Of a DNA stretch of 11,907 bases, positions 6,140-11,907 are shown piece after piece. The DNA comes from DATEPR01 sp036503065. Lineage in GTDB: Bacteria > Actinomycetota > Actinomycetes > Mycobacteriales > Pseudonocardiaceae. Each line of letters opens with the position of its first letter. Position 1 is the stretch's first letter. Where the stretch lies: NCBI GenBank assembly GCA_036503065.1, contig DASXXM010000689.1:1-11907 (forward strand), written 5' to 3'. The notes under the pieces were generated by a model. That model ran no database searches, had not been told where the DNA came from, and saw nothing but the letters and a program-made list of their open reading frames with translations. The position numbers were made by a program, and so were the translations under genes.

Positions 6140-7677
6140 TCGCCGCGGTGAAACCCGGCCACGACGGCTCGATCGCGTTGCTGGCCGACCACCGGCTGGT
6201 GCACAACATCGAGCAGGAGAAGGACTCGCTGCCTCGCTACGGCGAGCTGACCGGGCTGCGCCTGCTCGAACTGATGGCCATCGCGGACCGGCCGCCGGAC
6301 GTGCTGGCCGTCGGCGGCTGGCTGAAGGGCGCGGGCCGCGCGGAGATCGGTGCGGGCTATCTGGGTGTGGACGCGGTGACGTCCGGCGTCACCAAGCTGT
6401 TCGGCCACGAGATGCGGTACTTCTCGTCCTCGCACGAGCGCTCGCACATCATGATGGCGATGGGCATGGCACCGGGGCCCACCCCGCCGCGGACCGCGGT
6501 GCTGGTGTGGGAAGGCCATCTCGGCGCGTTCTACGTGGTGGACGCGGACTGGCGGGTGGTCGAGAAGATCAACGTCATGGAGCAGCCGGGGGACCGCTAC
6601 GCCCTGCTGTTCGACATCGCCGACCCGTCCTTCGCCGAGCCGCGTTATCCGCGCCTCGGCAGCAGCGGCAAGCTGATGGCACTGGCCGCCTACGGTGACG
6701 CGGGCGACGCGTCAGCGGCGGTCGTGCAGAGCGTGGCGCGCATCCTCACGCCCAGCGGTCGGCGGATCTCCACCGCCACCAAGTGGGAGTTCGTCGACTC
6801 GCCGCTGTTCAACGCCGGTGTCGAGGCCCAGGTCACCAAGGACGCGGCCGCCCTGCTGAGCCGACGGCTGTTCGATGCCTTCGCCGACGCCGCCCGCCGG
6901 TCGCTGCCGCCCGGCCTCCCGCTGCGCGTCTCCGGCGGTTGCGGCCTGAACTGCGAATGGAACCGGCGGTGGCGCGATCTCGGGCACTTCTGCTCGGTGT
7001 TCGTGCCACCGTGCACGAACGACTCCGGCTCGGCCATCGGCACCGCCGTCGACGCGGCCCACTTCTTCACCGGCAACGGCACCATCGACTGGAACGTCTA
7101 CACCGGACTCGACTTCGACCTCGACGTCGTGCCGGCCGGTGCCTGGCGCAAGGCCCCGTACGACCTGACCGAGATCGCCGGGGCCATCCTGGCCGGCCGG
7201 GTGACGGCGTGGGTACAGGGCGCGTGGGAGCTGGGACCACGGGCGCTGGGCAACCGGTCGCTGCTCGCCACGCCGTTCGACCGGTCCAGCCACGACGTGC
7301 TCAACCGGATCAAGCAACGCGAGGGCTATCGGCCGATCGCGCCGAGTTGCCGGTCCGAGGACCTGCACCTGGTGTTCGACGAAACCTTCGACGACCCGTA
7401 CATGTTGTACTTCCGCCGCGTCACGTCCCCGCTCATTCCGGCGGTGACCCACGTCGACGGCACCGCGCGGGTGCAGACCGTGCGGCAGGCCGAGAACCCG
7501 CGGTTCCATGAGCTGCTCACCCGGGTCGCGGCCGTGCGCGGGGTCGGCATCCTGTGCAACACGTCGCTGAACTGGCCCGGCCACGGTTTCATCAACCGCA
7601 TGTCCGATCTGCTGAAGTACTGCGAAAAACGCGGTGTCGACCAGATCGTGGTCGGCACCGAGCGCTACGTCCGATGA
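6133..7677 (+). CDS. O-carbamoyltransferase of the NodU/CmcH/TobZ family
   Basis: The protein has 514 residues. The N-terminal Kae1-like domain has HDGSIALL (10-17), the metal-binding pair H101xxxH105 (SHERSHIM), and NDSGSAIG with D297. The YrdC-like partner region carries SGGCGLNC (267-274), WELGPRALGNRS (365-376), IKQREGYRPIAP (393-404) and a final TSLNWPGHGF block. Family members use carbamoyl phosphate and ATP to make carbamoyl-adenylate, then carbamoylate a hydroxyl of an antibiotic (cephamycin, tobramycin, novobiocin). A third metal ligand, usually Asp in a DGxG loop, is E127 here (VWEGHLG). Length is slightly under the 550-600 of CmcH-like enzymes. ATG 6133 is preceded by GGGGG (6122-6126), 6 nt away. 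The open frame reaching back to 5044 is a shadow over upstream genes. The stop overlaps the next gene as ATGA. Confidence 0.92.
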   Translation: MLIAAVKPGHDGSIALLADHRLVHNIEQEKDSLPRYGELTGLRLLELMAIADRPPDVLAVGGWLKGAGRAEIGAGYLGVDAVTSGVTKLFGHEMRYFSSSHERSHIMMAMGMAPGPTPPRTAVLVWEGHLGAFYVVDADWRVVEKINVMEQPGDRYALLFDIADPSFAEPRYPRLGSSGKLMALAAYGDAGDASAAVVQSVARILTPSGRRISTATKWEFVDSPLFNAGVEAQVTKDAAALLSRRLFDAFADAARRSLPPGLPLRVSGGCGLNCEWNRRWRDLGHFCSVFVPPCTNDSGSAIGTAVDAAHFFTGNGTIDWNVYTGLDFDLDVVPAGAWRKAPYDLTEIAGAILAGRVTAWVQGAWELGPRALGNRSLLATPFDRSSHDVLNRIKQREGYRPIAPSCRSEDLHLVFDETFDDPYMLYFRRVTSPLIPAVTHVDGTARVQTVRQAENPRFHELLTRVAAVRGVGILCNTSLNWPGHGFINRMSDLLKYCEKRGVDQIVVGTERYVR

Positions 7678-8699
7678 GCGGCCCGATCCGGGTACGGCGA
7701 CTGCCCGGCCATCCACTGGTCATGCCGGAGCGGCACGCCACCCGCCCGTCACCCATGCACGACACCCCACCACCACTGTTCCCGGACTGGTTCTCCCCCA
7801 ACGACATCCTGTCCCACTTCGAGTTGGTGGACCGCGACCCGCAGGTCACGATCATCACGATGTCCTACCACCAGACCCCGGACGACCTGCGCCGAATCCG
7901 GTCGCCGGGCACCCCGCTCGTGGTCGTCTACACCCTGGACGACCTGCACGAACCATCCCGTGGCGGCTGGGACCGGTCACCGGACTGGTCGGACGCGGTC
8001 CGCTCGTTCGCGCTCGGCGCGGATCTGCTCGTCGGCGCGCAACTGCCGATCGACGTGCCGCACGACAACGTGCTCGCGTTGCCGCACGCACCGGTCGTAC
8101 CGTTCCGGGACACCGCGGGTTCGGTCGCCGCGGCGACGACGGACCTGTACTTCGCCGGCGCGTGGTATCCGCACCGCAACGGCGTTCCGGCGGACAGCCG
8201 TGACCGCACCTACCGCGACTACCTGGTCAAGCAGCTGCGCAACGGGCTGCCCGCCAGGAGCCTGGAACTGCGCAGGGTGCACTACTGGCGCACGAACCCA
8301 CTGCGACCGGGCGGGCCGCCACCGGCCGCCGGCCTGAAGGCGGAACTGCTGCGACAGCACGAGAGCAGCCTCGACCACACCCGCATCAGTCTGGCGCCGG
8401 TCGGCTACGGCTACTACACCACCCGCCACAGCGACACCTTCGCCCGTGGCCGCGCGCTGCTGTCGGAACCGATCCACCACCACCTCCGGCTCCCCGACCC
8501 GGACCGCTGGGCATCCGGTGAGGTCGCCCTGTTCTACTCGCCGCGGGCCGACGACATCGTCGAAGTGGTGTCCCGCGCGCTGGGCGAACCGACCCTGCTC
8601 CAGTCCCTGGCCGAGGCAGGCTGGCGATACGGCCAGCAGTACCTGCGACCGGACCGCCAGGCCGCCCGCCTGGCCGCCGCGATCCGCCAACTGTTATGA
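7674..8699 (+). CDS. GT-B-like glycosyltransferase-related protein
   Basis: This 341-residue protein is recognised only by its fold-like pattern. The N-terminal half contains beta-strand/loop units such as VTIITMSYHQ (58-67) and PLVVVYTLDD (81-90). The C-terminal half has DLYFAGAWYPHR (157-168) and then RISLAPVGYGYYTTRHSDTFARGR (read in pieces, 237-260) leading to LLSE. That block resembles the nucleotide-sugar binding site of GT-B and exostosin-like proteins, where a glycine-rich loop and an Arg precede an acidic residue. No typical EX7E is evident. ATG 7674 overlaps the previous stop by 4 bp; Met17 and Met28 are later options. The final sense codon is TTA. It may add a sugar to the scaffold, or have another transfer role. 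It ends the operon and overlaps the opposite gene by 6 bp. Confidence 0.62.
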   Translation: MSGPIRVRRLPGHPLVMPERHATRPSPMHDTPPPLFPDWFSPNDILSHFELVDRDPQVTIITMSYHQTPDDLRRIRSPGTPLVVVYTLDDLHEPSRGGWDRSPDWSDAVRSFALGADLLVGAQLPIDVPHDNVLALPHAPVVPFRDTAGSVAAATTDLYFAGAWYPHRNGVPADSRDRTYRDYLVKQLRNGLPARSLELRRVHYWRTNPLRPGGPPPAAGLKAELLRQHESSLDHTRISLAPVGYGYYTTRHSDTFARGRALLSEPIHHHLRLPDPDRWASGEVALFYSPRADDIVEVVSRALGEPTLLQSLAEAGWRYGQQYLRPDRQAARLAAAIRQLL

Positions 8700-9848
8700 G
8701 GACCCGGAACGGACCTCACGGACCGGCACCATGCCCGCGATCCGTCCCGGCGCCGGATGCGCGATCAACTCGGGCGACGGCTGCTCGGCCAGTCGGGCGC
8801 TCATCCGGCCGTCCCAGGCCAGATACTCCCCCGCGCGTTCGTAGGCCGAGCCGAGCCAGTCGGCCCCGACGTACCCGGCCAGGCCGAGCGCGGCCGTGAT
8901 CGTCGTCCCGAAAAGCTGGTCGGTGTGCCCGACGACCCAGCCGACCGGCGCTCCCAGCCCGAACCGGCCGATGGCGTCCGTGAGCGTGGGGACATGCTGC
9001 CGGGCCAGCCGCTCCCAGTGCCGGCACACGTCCGCGAACTGCGCCAACCGCACGTCCTTCCCCCGGACCGTCGCGGCCACCCAGCCCTCCCGAAACAGGT
9101 GCAGGCAGAGGAAAAGGAAGTCGAAGGCCGGTGCCATGACGGGCAGCGCACCCCCCTGCACCGGCAGGTCCACCCGGCGTGCCAAGGCCGCCTCGGTGGA
9201 CACCTGCCATGGTGACGTGTACCAGGTCAGGCTGAACGCCACGTCGGTGACGAAGTAGGGCAGCGTGTCGTCGTCGGTCAACCGGGTCAGGTGGGGCAGG
9301 TGGTCGGGATAAAGCTGGTAGGCGGCGATCTCCGCGCGCGGAATGTCCACCAGCCGCCCGGTCCGGTGCTGGTACGCCCTGCCCTCCTGATAGCCCAGTC
9401 CGGCCAGTACCGCGCCGACCCGTTCCCGCTCCCGTGGCAACACCATCAGGTCGATGTCGTTGAACGACCTGGTGCCGTGCTGGTCGTACAGCATCGCCTG
9501 CGCCGCGACTCCCTTGGTCACCGCGACCGCGAGGTCGTCGGCCCGCAGTCGCGCCGCGATGCGCAGCGCCTCGCCGACATGGCGCCGCGTCCGCTCCCGG
9601 TTCCGGTTCAGCGACTCGCGCAGGTGCCGTCTGCTGGTCGCCGGCACGATGCCGAACCGGTCCGACCGCTGGAGAAAGTGCGCGAGCTGGGGCGCCAACC
9701 CGTGCCGCGCGGCCATCCCCACCAGCCGGTCCACGTCGAACCGGGCCGACCGCGTCAGTTCGATCGCGGCCCGGAACCGGCCGTCCCCCTCGTCCGCGAC
9801 GCAGACCAGCGTCAACAGTCGCCATTCCGCCGAGGAATCCGCAGCCAT
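8694..9848 (-). CDS. Nucleotidyltransferase-fold protein (NTP_transf_5-like)
   Basis: The protein has 384 residues. The diagnostic stretch is VAVTKGVAAQAMLY (108-121) followed by RSFNDIDLMVLP (127-138): a Lys-Gly in place of the GS of classical nucleotidyltransferases, then the metal-binding D131-x-D133. This is the pattern of the uncharacterised nucleotidyltransferase family PF14907. The long helical C-terminal half (FDFLFLCLHLFREGWVAA, later DWLGSAYERAGEYL) has no named motif. Members of this family turn up in peptide and polysaccharide clusters, but their reaction is not settled. ATG 9848 is supported by TAGGAT just upstream, which could serve as -10 of a leaderless message, while AGGATGG could act as ribosome site. 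It is divergent from the prenyl synthase and convergent with the operon, so it may be separately regulated. Confidence 0.75.
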   Translation of the reverse strand: MAADSSAEWRLLTLVCVADEGDGRFRAAIELTRSARFDVDRLVGMAARHGLAPQLAHFLQRSDRFGIVPATSRRHLRESLNRNRERTRRHVGEALRIAARLRADDLAVAVTKGVAAQAMLYDQHGTRSFNDIDLMVLPRERERVGAVLAGLGYQEGRAYQHRTGRLVDIPRAEIAAYQLYPDHLPHLTRLTDDDTLPYFVTDVAFSLTWYTSPWQVSTEAALARRVDLPVQGGALPVMAPAFDFLFLCLHLFREGWVAATVRGKDVRLAQFADVCRHWERLARQHVPTLTDAIGRFGLGAPVGWVVGHTDQLFGTTITAALGLAGYVGADWLGSAYERAGEYLAWDGRMSARLAEQPSPELIAHPAPGRIAGMVPVREVRSGSS

Positions 9849-9854
9849 AGCGCC

Positions 9855-9882
9855 ATCCTACCTATGCTCACATTCGCCACAA
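9855..9882 (-). promoter_or_regulatory. Candidate promoter of the nucleotidyltransferase gene, possibly leaderless
   Basis: Read on the - strand, TTGTGG (9882-9877) and TAGGAT (9860-9855) are separated by 16 nt. TAGGAT fits the actinobacterial -10 pattern TANNNT, and only 6 nt separate it from ATG 9848, so transcription could begin at the ATG itself. The same bases contain AGGATGG, which could be read as a ribosome site instead. Confidence 0.4.
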
Positions 9883-9888
9883 CGAATG
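9871..9888. promoter_or_regulatory. Palindrome in the divergent promoter region, candidate operator
   Basis: CATTCG (9871-9876) and CGAATG (9883-9888) form a perfect inverted repeat with a 6-nt spacer CCACAA. It lies between two divergent genes and covers the proposed -35 of the - strand gene, a position suited to a dimeric repressor. No regulator gene is in the window. Confidence 0.45.
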
Positions 9889-9928
9889 AGTGACGACGGG
9901 GTGACAGGTCCCACGCAGACTTCGAGCC

Positions 9929-11065
9929 ATGCCTGGGACCGATCTCGCGACCAAGCTGGACGGCTACCGGACGCTCCTACGCGGACGACTGGAGTTCTGG
10001 CTCGACACCCGGCATCGCGACCACCGCATGTACCAGATGATGGCCTACCACCTCGGCTGGCTCGACGCGGACCTGACGCCGGCCACCACGACCGACACCG
10101 GCAAACACCTTCGGCCCGCCCTGTCCTTCCTGGTGTGTGAACACGTCGGCGCCAGACCGGAACGCGCGCTGCCCGGTGCGGCCGCGGTGGAACTGGTGCA
10201 CAACTTCTCGCTCGTGCACGACGACATCCAGGACGGCAGCCCGATGCGGCGGCACCGCCCGACGGTGTGGTCGCTGTGGGGCGTCGGACAGGGGATCAAC
10301 GTAGGTGACGGGCTGTTCACGTTGGCCCAACTCGCCCTGCTGGAACTGGACGACGGCGAGCACGAGGTTGCGGCGCATGTCCGGATCGAAGCCGCCCGTG
10401 TCCTGAACCGCACCTGCCTCGCGTTGTGTGAGGGACAGGGCCGGGACCTGGACTTCGTGGATCGTCCCGACGGCGGCCTACGCGGTTATCTGACCATGAT
10501 CGCCGGCAAGACCGGCGCACTGTTCGGCGGCTCCGCCGAACTCGGCGCGCTGCTGGGCGGCGCCCCGGCCGATGTCGTACGCACCTGCGGCCGTTTCGGC
10601 CGCGCGCTCGGTGCGGTATACCAGATGCGGGACGACATCGCGGGCGTCTGGGGTGATCCGCGGGAGACCGGCAAGCTGCCGAACGATATCGCGCGACGGA
10701 AGCTCGGCCTGCCAACGACTCTGGCGTGCCTGCTGGCGTCGGATCGGGACCGGGCGCGGTTGTGTGCCCTGTACGCCTGCGGGCGCCCGCTGGACGAGAC
10801 GGAGGTCGACTGGGTGATCGGGCTGTTCGAGAAACTGGGTGTGCGCGACGAGGCCGAGCGGTTGGCCGCCCGGCACCTGCACCGCGTCGGGCGCCTGTTG
10901 CGGGCCGTCCTCCCCGCGCCGGACACGGCCGGTTCACTGGCGGAGTTGGTCAACGTCGTCGCCGGACGAGTCCCGATGACCGTCGCGGCCGAGGGAGGCG
11001 CGATGGGTGAGTCACTGGCGAACCATCCGGGTGCCGAGCGCGGGCGAGGAGGCCCACATGACTGA
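9929..11065 (+). CDS. Polyprenyl (isoprenyl) diphosphate synthase
   Basis: This 378-residue protein is a trans-isoprenyl diphosphate synthase that condenses isopentenyl diphosphate with allylic diphosphates. It has GKHLRP (58-63) for diphosphate binding, the first Asp-rich motif DDIQD (98-102) in HNFSLVHDDIQD, conserved K194 in AGKTGA, and the second motif DDIAGVWGD (235-243) followed by GKLPNDIARRK. The second motif lacks the last Asp of DDxxD at 239 (Gly), as in actinobacterial DDLLGVFGD-type enzymes. Phe93 is five residues before the first motif, which in related enzymes limits product to about C20, so FPP or GGPP is likely. An in-frame TGA at 9902 leaves ATG 9929 as the only start at this end; no good ribosome site is visible, so translation may be leaderless. 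The C-terminal about 30 residues look like an extra tail. Confidence 0.92.
   Translation: MPGTDLATKLDGYRTLLRGRLEFWLDTRHRDHRMYQMMAYHLGWLDADLTPATTTDTGKHLRPALSFLVCEHVGARPERALPGAAAVELVHNFSLVHDDIQDGSPMRRHRPTVWSLWGVGQGINVGDGLFTLAQLALLELDDGEHEVAAHVRIEAARVLNRTCLALCEGQGRDLDFVDRPDGGLRGYLTMIAGKTGALFGGSAELGALLGGAPADVVRTCGRFGRALGAVYQMRDDIAGVWGDPRETGKLPNDIARRKLGLPTTLACLLASDRDRARLCALYACGRPLDETEVDWVIGLFEKLGVRDEAERLAARHLHRVGRLLRAVLPAPDTAGSLAELVNVVAGRVPMTVAAEGGAMGESLANHPGAERGRGGPHD
11046..11052 (+). promoter_or_regulatory. Ribosome binding site for the small membrane protein
   Basis: GAGGAGG ends 5 nt before ATG 11058 and lies inside the end of the prenyl synthase gene. A second purine-rich run, GAGGGAGG (10991-10998), sits 8 nt before the alternative GTG 11007. 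Confidence 0.6.
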
Positions 11066-11321
11066 ACAGCCACCGACACAGGCACAGCCACGGTCGCGGC
11101 GGCGATGGTGGTCGTGGTTGGGCGCGGCGCTGATGGTGCTGCCCTGTCCGCTGTGGCTGGTGTTCGCCGCGCTCGGCATCGGCGGCCTTGGCGGCGGTGC
11201 CGCCACCGGCGGCAATTCGGTGCTGTCCACGGTGTTCATCGTGATCTCCGTGGTCGGCCTGCTGCTCACCGCGTGGCGCGCCGGCGTCTATTTCTGGCGC
11301 CGCCAGCACCGTACGTCCTGA
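11058..11321 (+). CDS. Small two-helix membrane protein, unknown function
   Basis: I do not recognise this 87-residue protein. The N-terminus is hydrophilic and Arg-rich (PRSRRRWW, 11-18). Two hydrophobic stretches follow: about 19-44 (LGAALMVLPCPLWLVFAALG with a glycine-rich end) and about 54-77 (VLSTVFIVISVVGLLL onward). The basic tail RRQHRTS closes it. Two basic ends suggest both termini lie in the cytoplasm. I chose ATG 11058 for its strong ribosome site; GTG 11007 would add 17 residues. It overlaps the prenyl synthase by 8 bp, so the two are coupled, which could mean a membrane partner for lipid or terpene chemistry. That is only inference. The stop lies 4 bp from the stop of the opposite gene. 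Confidence 0.7.
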   Translation: MTEQPPTQAQPRSRRRWWSWLGAALMVLPCPLWLVFAALGIGGLGGGAATGGNSVLSTVFIVISVVGLLLTAWRAGVYFWRRQHRTS

Positions 11322-11325
11322 TCGC

Positions 11326-11907
11326 TCAGGCCAACCGGACCGCGCGGTCCAGCCAGGACAGCGCACCGGTGGCCACCAGGAGCCGGTCGTCCGCGTAGTT
11401 CAGGCTGGCCGACTTCAGGTCACGCAGGTGTCGCTCCAGCGGCACCTGCGTGTTCTCGAGGTAACCGAGGCGCATGCCGACCACGCCGATCAGTCGCTCG
11501 ACCGCGTCGAACGTGAGCTCGGCCCCGATGACCTTGAGCAGGTTGAGGTGGATCTGCGCGGACGGATTGTCCAGCGACACGCCGTCCGCGCGCGCACGGT
11601 CCGCCTCCTCGGTCACCCGGGCGAGATAGGCACTGACCAGCTCCACTGACATCCGGACCCGCGCCAGCCGCTCCGACACCAGATCCGACCTGTGATCGAC
11701 CGTCGCCGGCCGGCCTGCGGACCGCAGCAGGGTCACGGTGTCGGCCAGCGCACCGCGAGCGGTGCCGAGCCAGCAGGCCGCCCAGCCGATATGTCCACTC
11801 GGGATGAAGCTCTCGATGGCCGCCGCGCGGAAGCAGCCCGGCGCGCCGATGAGCTGTGTTTCCGGCACGTCGCCCGCCAGGTGCAGCGGCACGCTCTCGG
11901 TGCCGCG
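11326..11907 (-). CDS. Acyl-CoA dehydrogenase-like protein, C-terminal part (start beyond the window)
   Basis: The frame is open to the window edge; 193 residues are visible, ending at TGA (11328-11326). The sequence is the helical C-terminal domain of the acyl-CoA dehydrogenase fold: FIPSGHIGWAACWLGTARGA, a long helix SVELVSAYLARVTEEAD, then HLNLLKVIGAELTFDAVERL, and the closing LRDLKSASLNYADDRLLVATG. In standard members the catalytic Glu lies about nine residues after the RD pair; here that position seems to be Tyr or Ala, so the usual base may be absent or elsewhere. Such variants occur in secondary metabolism as desaturases, oxidases or hydroxylases of carrier-bound acyl groups. GTG 11892 is an internal codon, not the start, since RGTESVPLHL reads through it. 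It converges on the small membrane gene. Confidence 0.82.
   Translation of the reverse strand, partial: RGTESVPLHLAGDVPETQLIGAPGCFRAAAIESFIPSGHIGWAACWLGTARGALADTVTLLRSAGRPATVDHRSDLVSERLARVRMSVELVSAYLARVTEEADRARADGVSLDNPSAQIHLNLLKVIGAELTFDAVERLIGVVGMRLGYLENTQVPLERHLRDLKSASLNYADDRLLVATGALSWLDRAVRLA

Noticed and set aside
2719..8699. Assignment to capuramycin, novobiocin or streptothricin-type clusters
   Set aside because: Single shared enzyme types (carbamoyltransferase, kinase, free condensation protein) are present, but the hallmark core genes of those pathways are not in the window.
8690..8700. Terminator between the convergent genes
   Set aside because: The genes overlap by 6 bp and no hairpin with a T-run is seen there; the same holds for the 4-bp gap at 11322-11325.
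1..11907. tRNA, rRNA, CRISPR arrays, insertion sequences or attachment sites
   Set aside because: I found no cloverleaf-like or rRNA-like sequence, no spaced direct repeats, and no transposase or integrase motif in any frame.

Overview
This is a very GC-rich actinomycete window. Codons end mostly in G or C, genes overlap by four bases (ATGA), and only one in-frame TTA codon was found. The domain mix (free-standing NRPS condensation protein, MycE/TylE-type methyltransferase, F420-type oxidoreductase, carbamoyltransferase) fits the interior of a secondary-metabolite gene cluster. A Pseudonocardiales host (Amycolatopsis, Saccharothrix, Lentzea or Kutzneria type) is my guess; the sequence does not prove it.

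Left part (1-2642, + strand): the 3' end of a MycE-like metal-dependent O-methyltransferase runs into a stand-alone condensation-domain protein. That protein carries the intact HHxxxDG motif and a C-terminal tail resembling a decayed adenylation subdomain. It seems to start at a CTG codon overlapping the methyltransferase stop.

Centre (2719-8699, + strand): after a 76-bp spacer come six tightly packed genes: Gfo/Idh/MocA oxidoreductase, APH-fold phosphotransferase, luciferase-like (probably F420) oxidoreductase, class I methyltransferase with an NPPH motif, O-carbamoyltransferase of the NodU/CmcH/TobZ family, and a GT-B-like glycosyltransferase. Junctions are ATGA, ATGA, a 12-nt gap, a 7-nt overlap and ATGA, so this is almost certainly one translationally coupled operon. 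It forms a tailoring cassette: redox, phosphate, methyl, carbamoyl and perhaps sugar transfer. The phosphotransferase may instead give self-resistance.

Right part: a nucleotidyltransferase-fold protein (9848-8694, - strand) converges on the operon and overlaps its last gene by 6 bp. It is divergent from a polyprenyl diphosphate synthase (9929-11065, +), with a perfect 6-bp-arm palindrome in the 80-bp promoter gap. A small two-helix membrane protein follows, overlapping the synthase by 8 bp. It converges, with a 4-bp gap, on the C-terminal part of an acyl-CoA dehydrogenase-like protein that leaves the window on the - strand.

How the genes may work together (inference): the MycE-type methyltransferase, Gfo/Idh oxidoreductase, carbamoyltransferase and glycosyltransferase-like protein together recall decoration of a sugar or cyclitol. 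The free condensation protein suggests an amide or ester joined from a carrier-bound acyl or aminoacyl unit. No core PKS or NRPS assembly line and no dTDP-sugar genes are in the window, so the product cannot be named. No rRNA, tRNA, CRISPR array, insertion sequence or convincing terminator was seen, and no gap between genes exceeds 80 bp.
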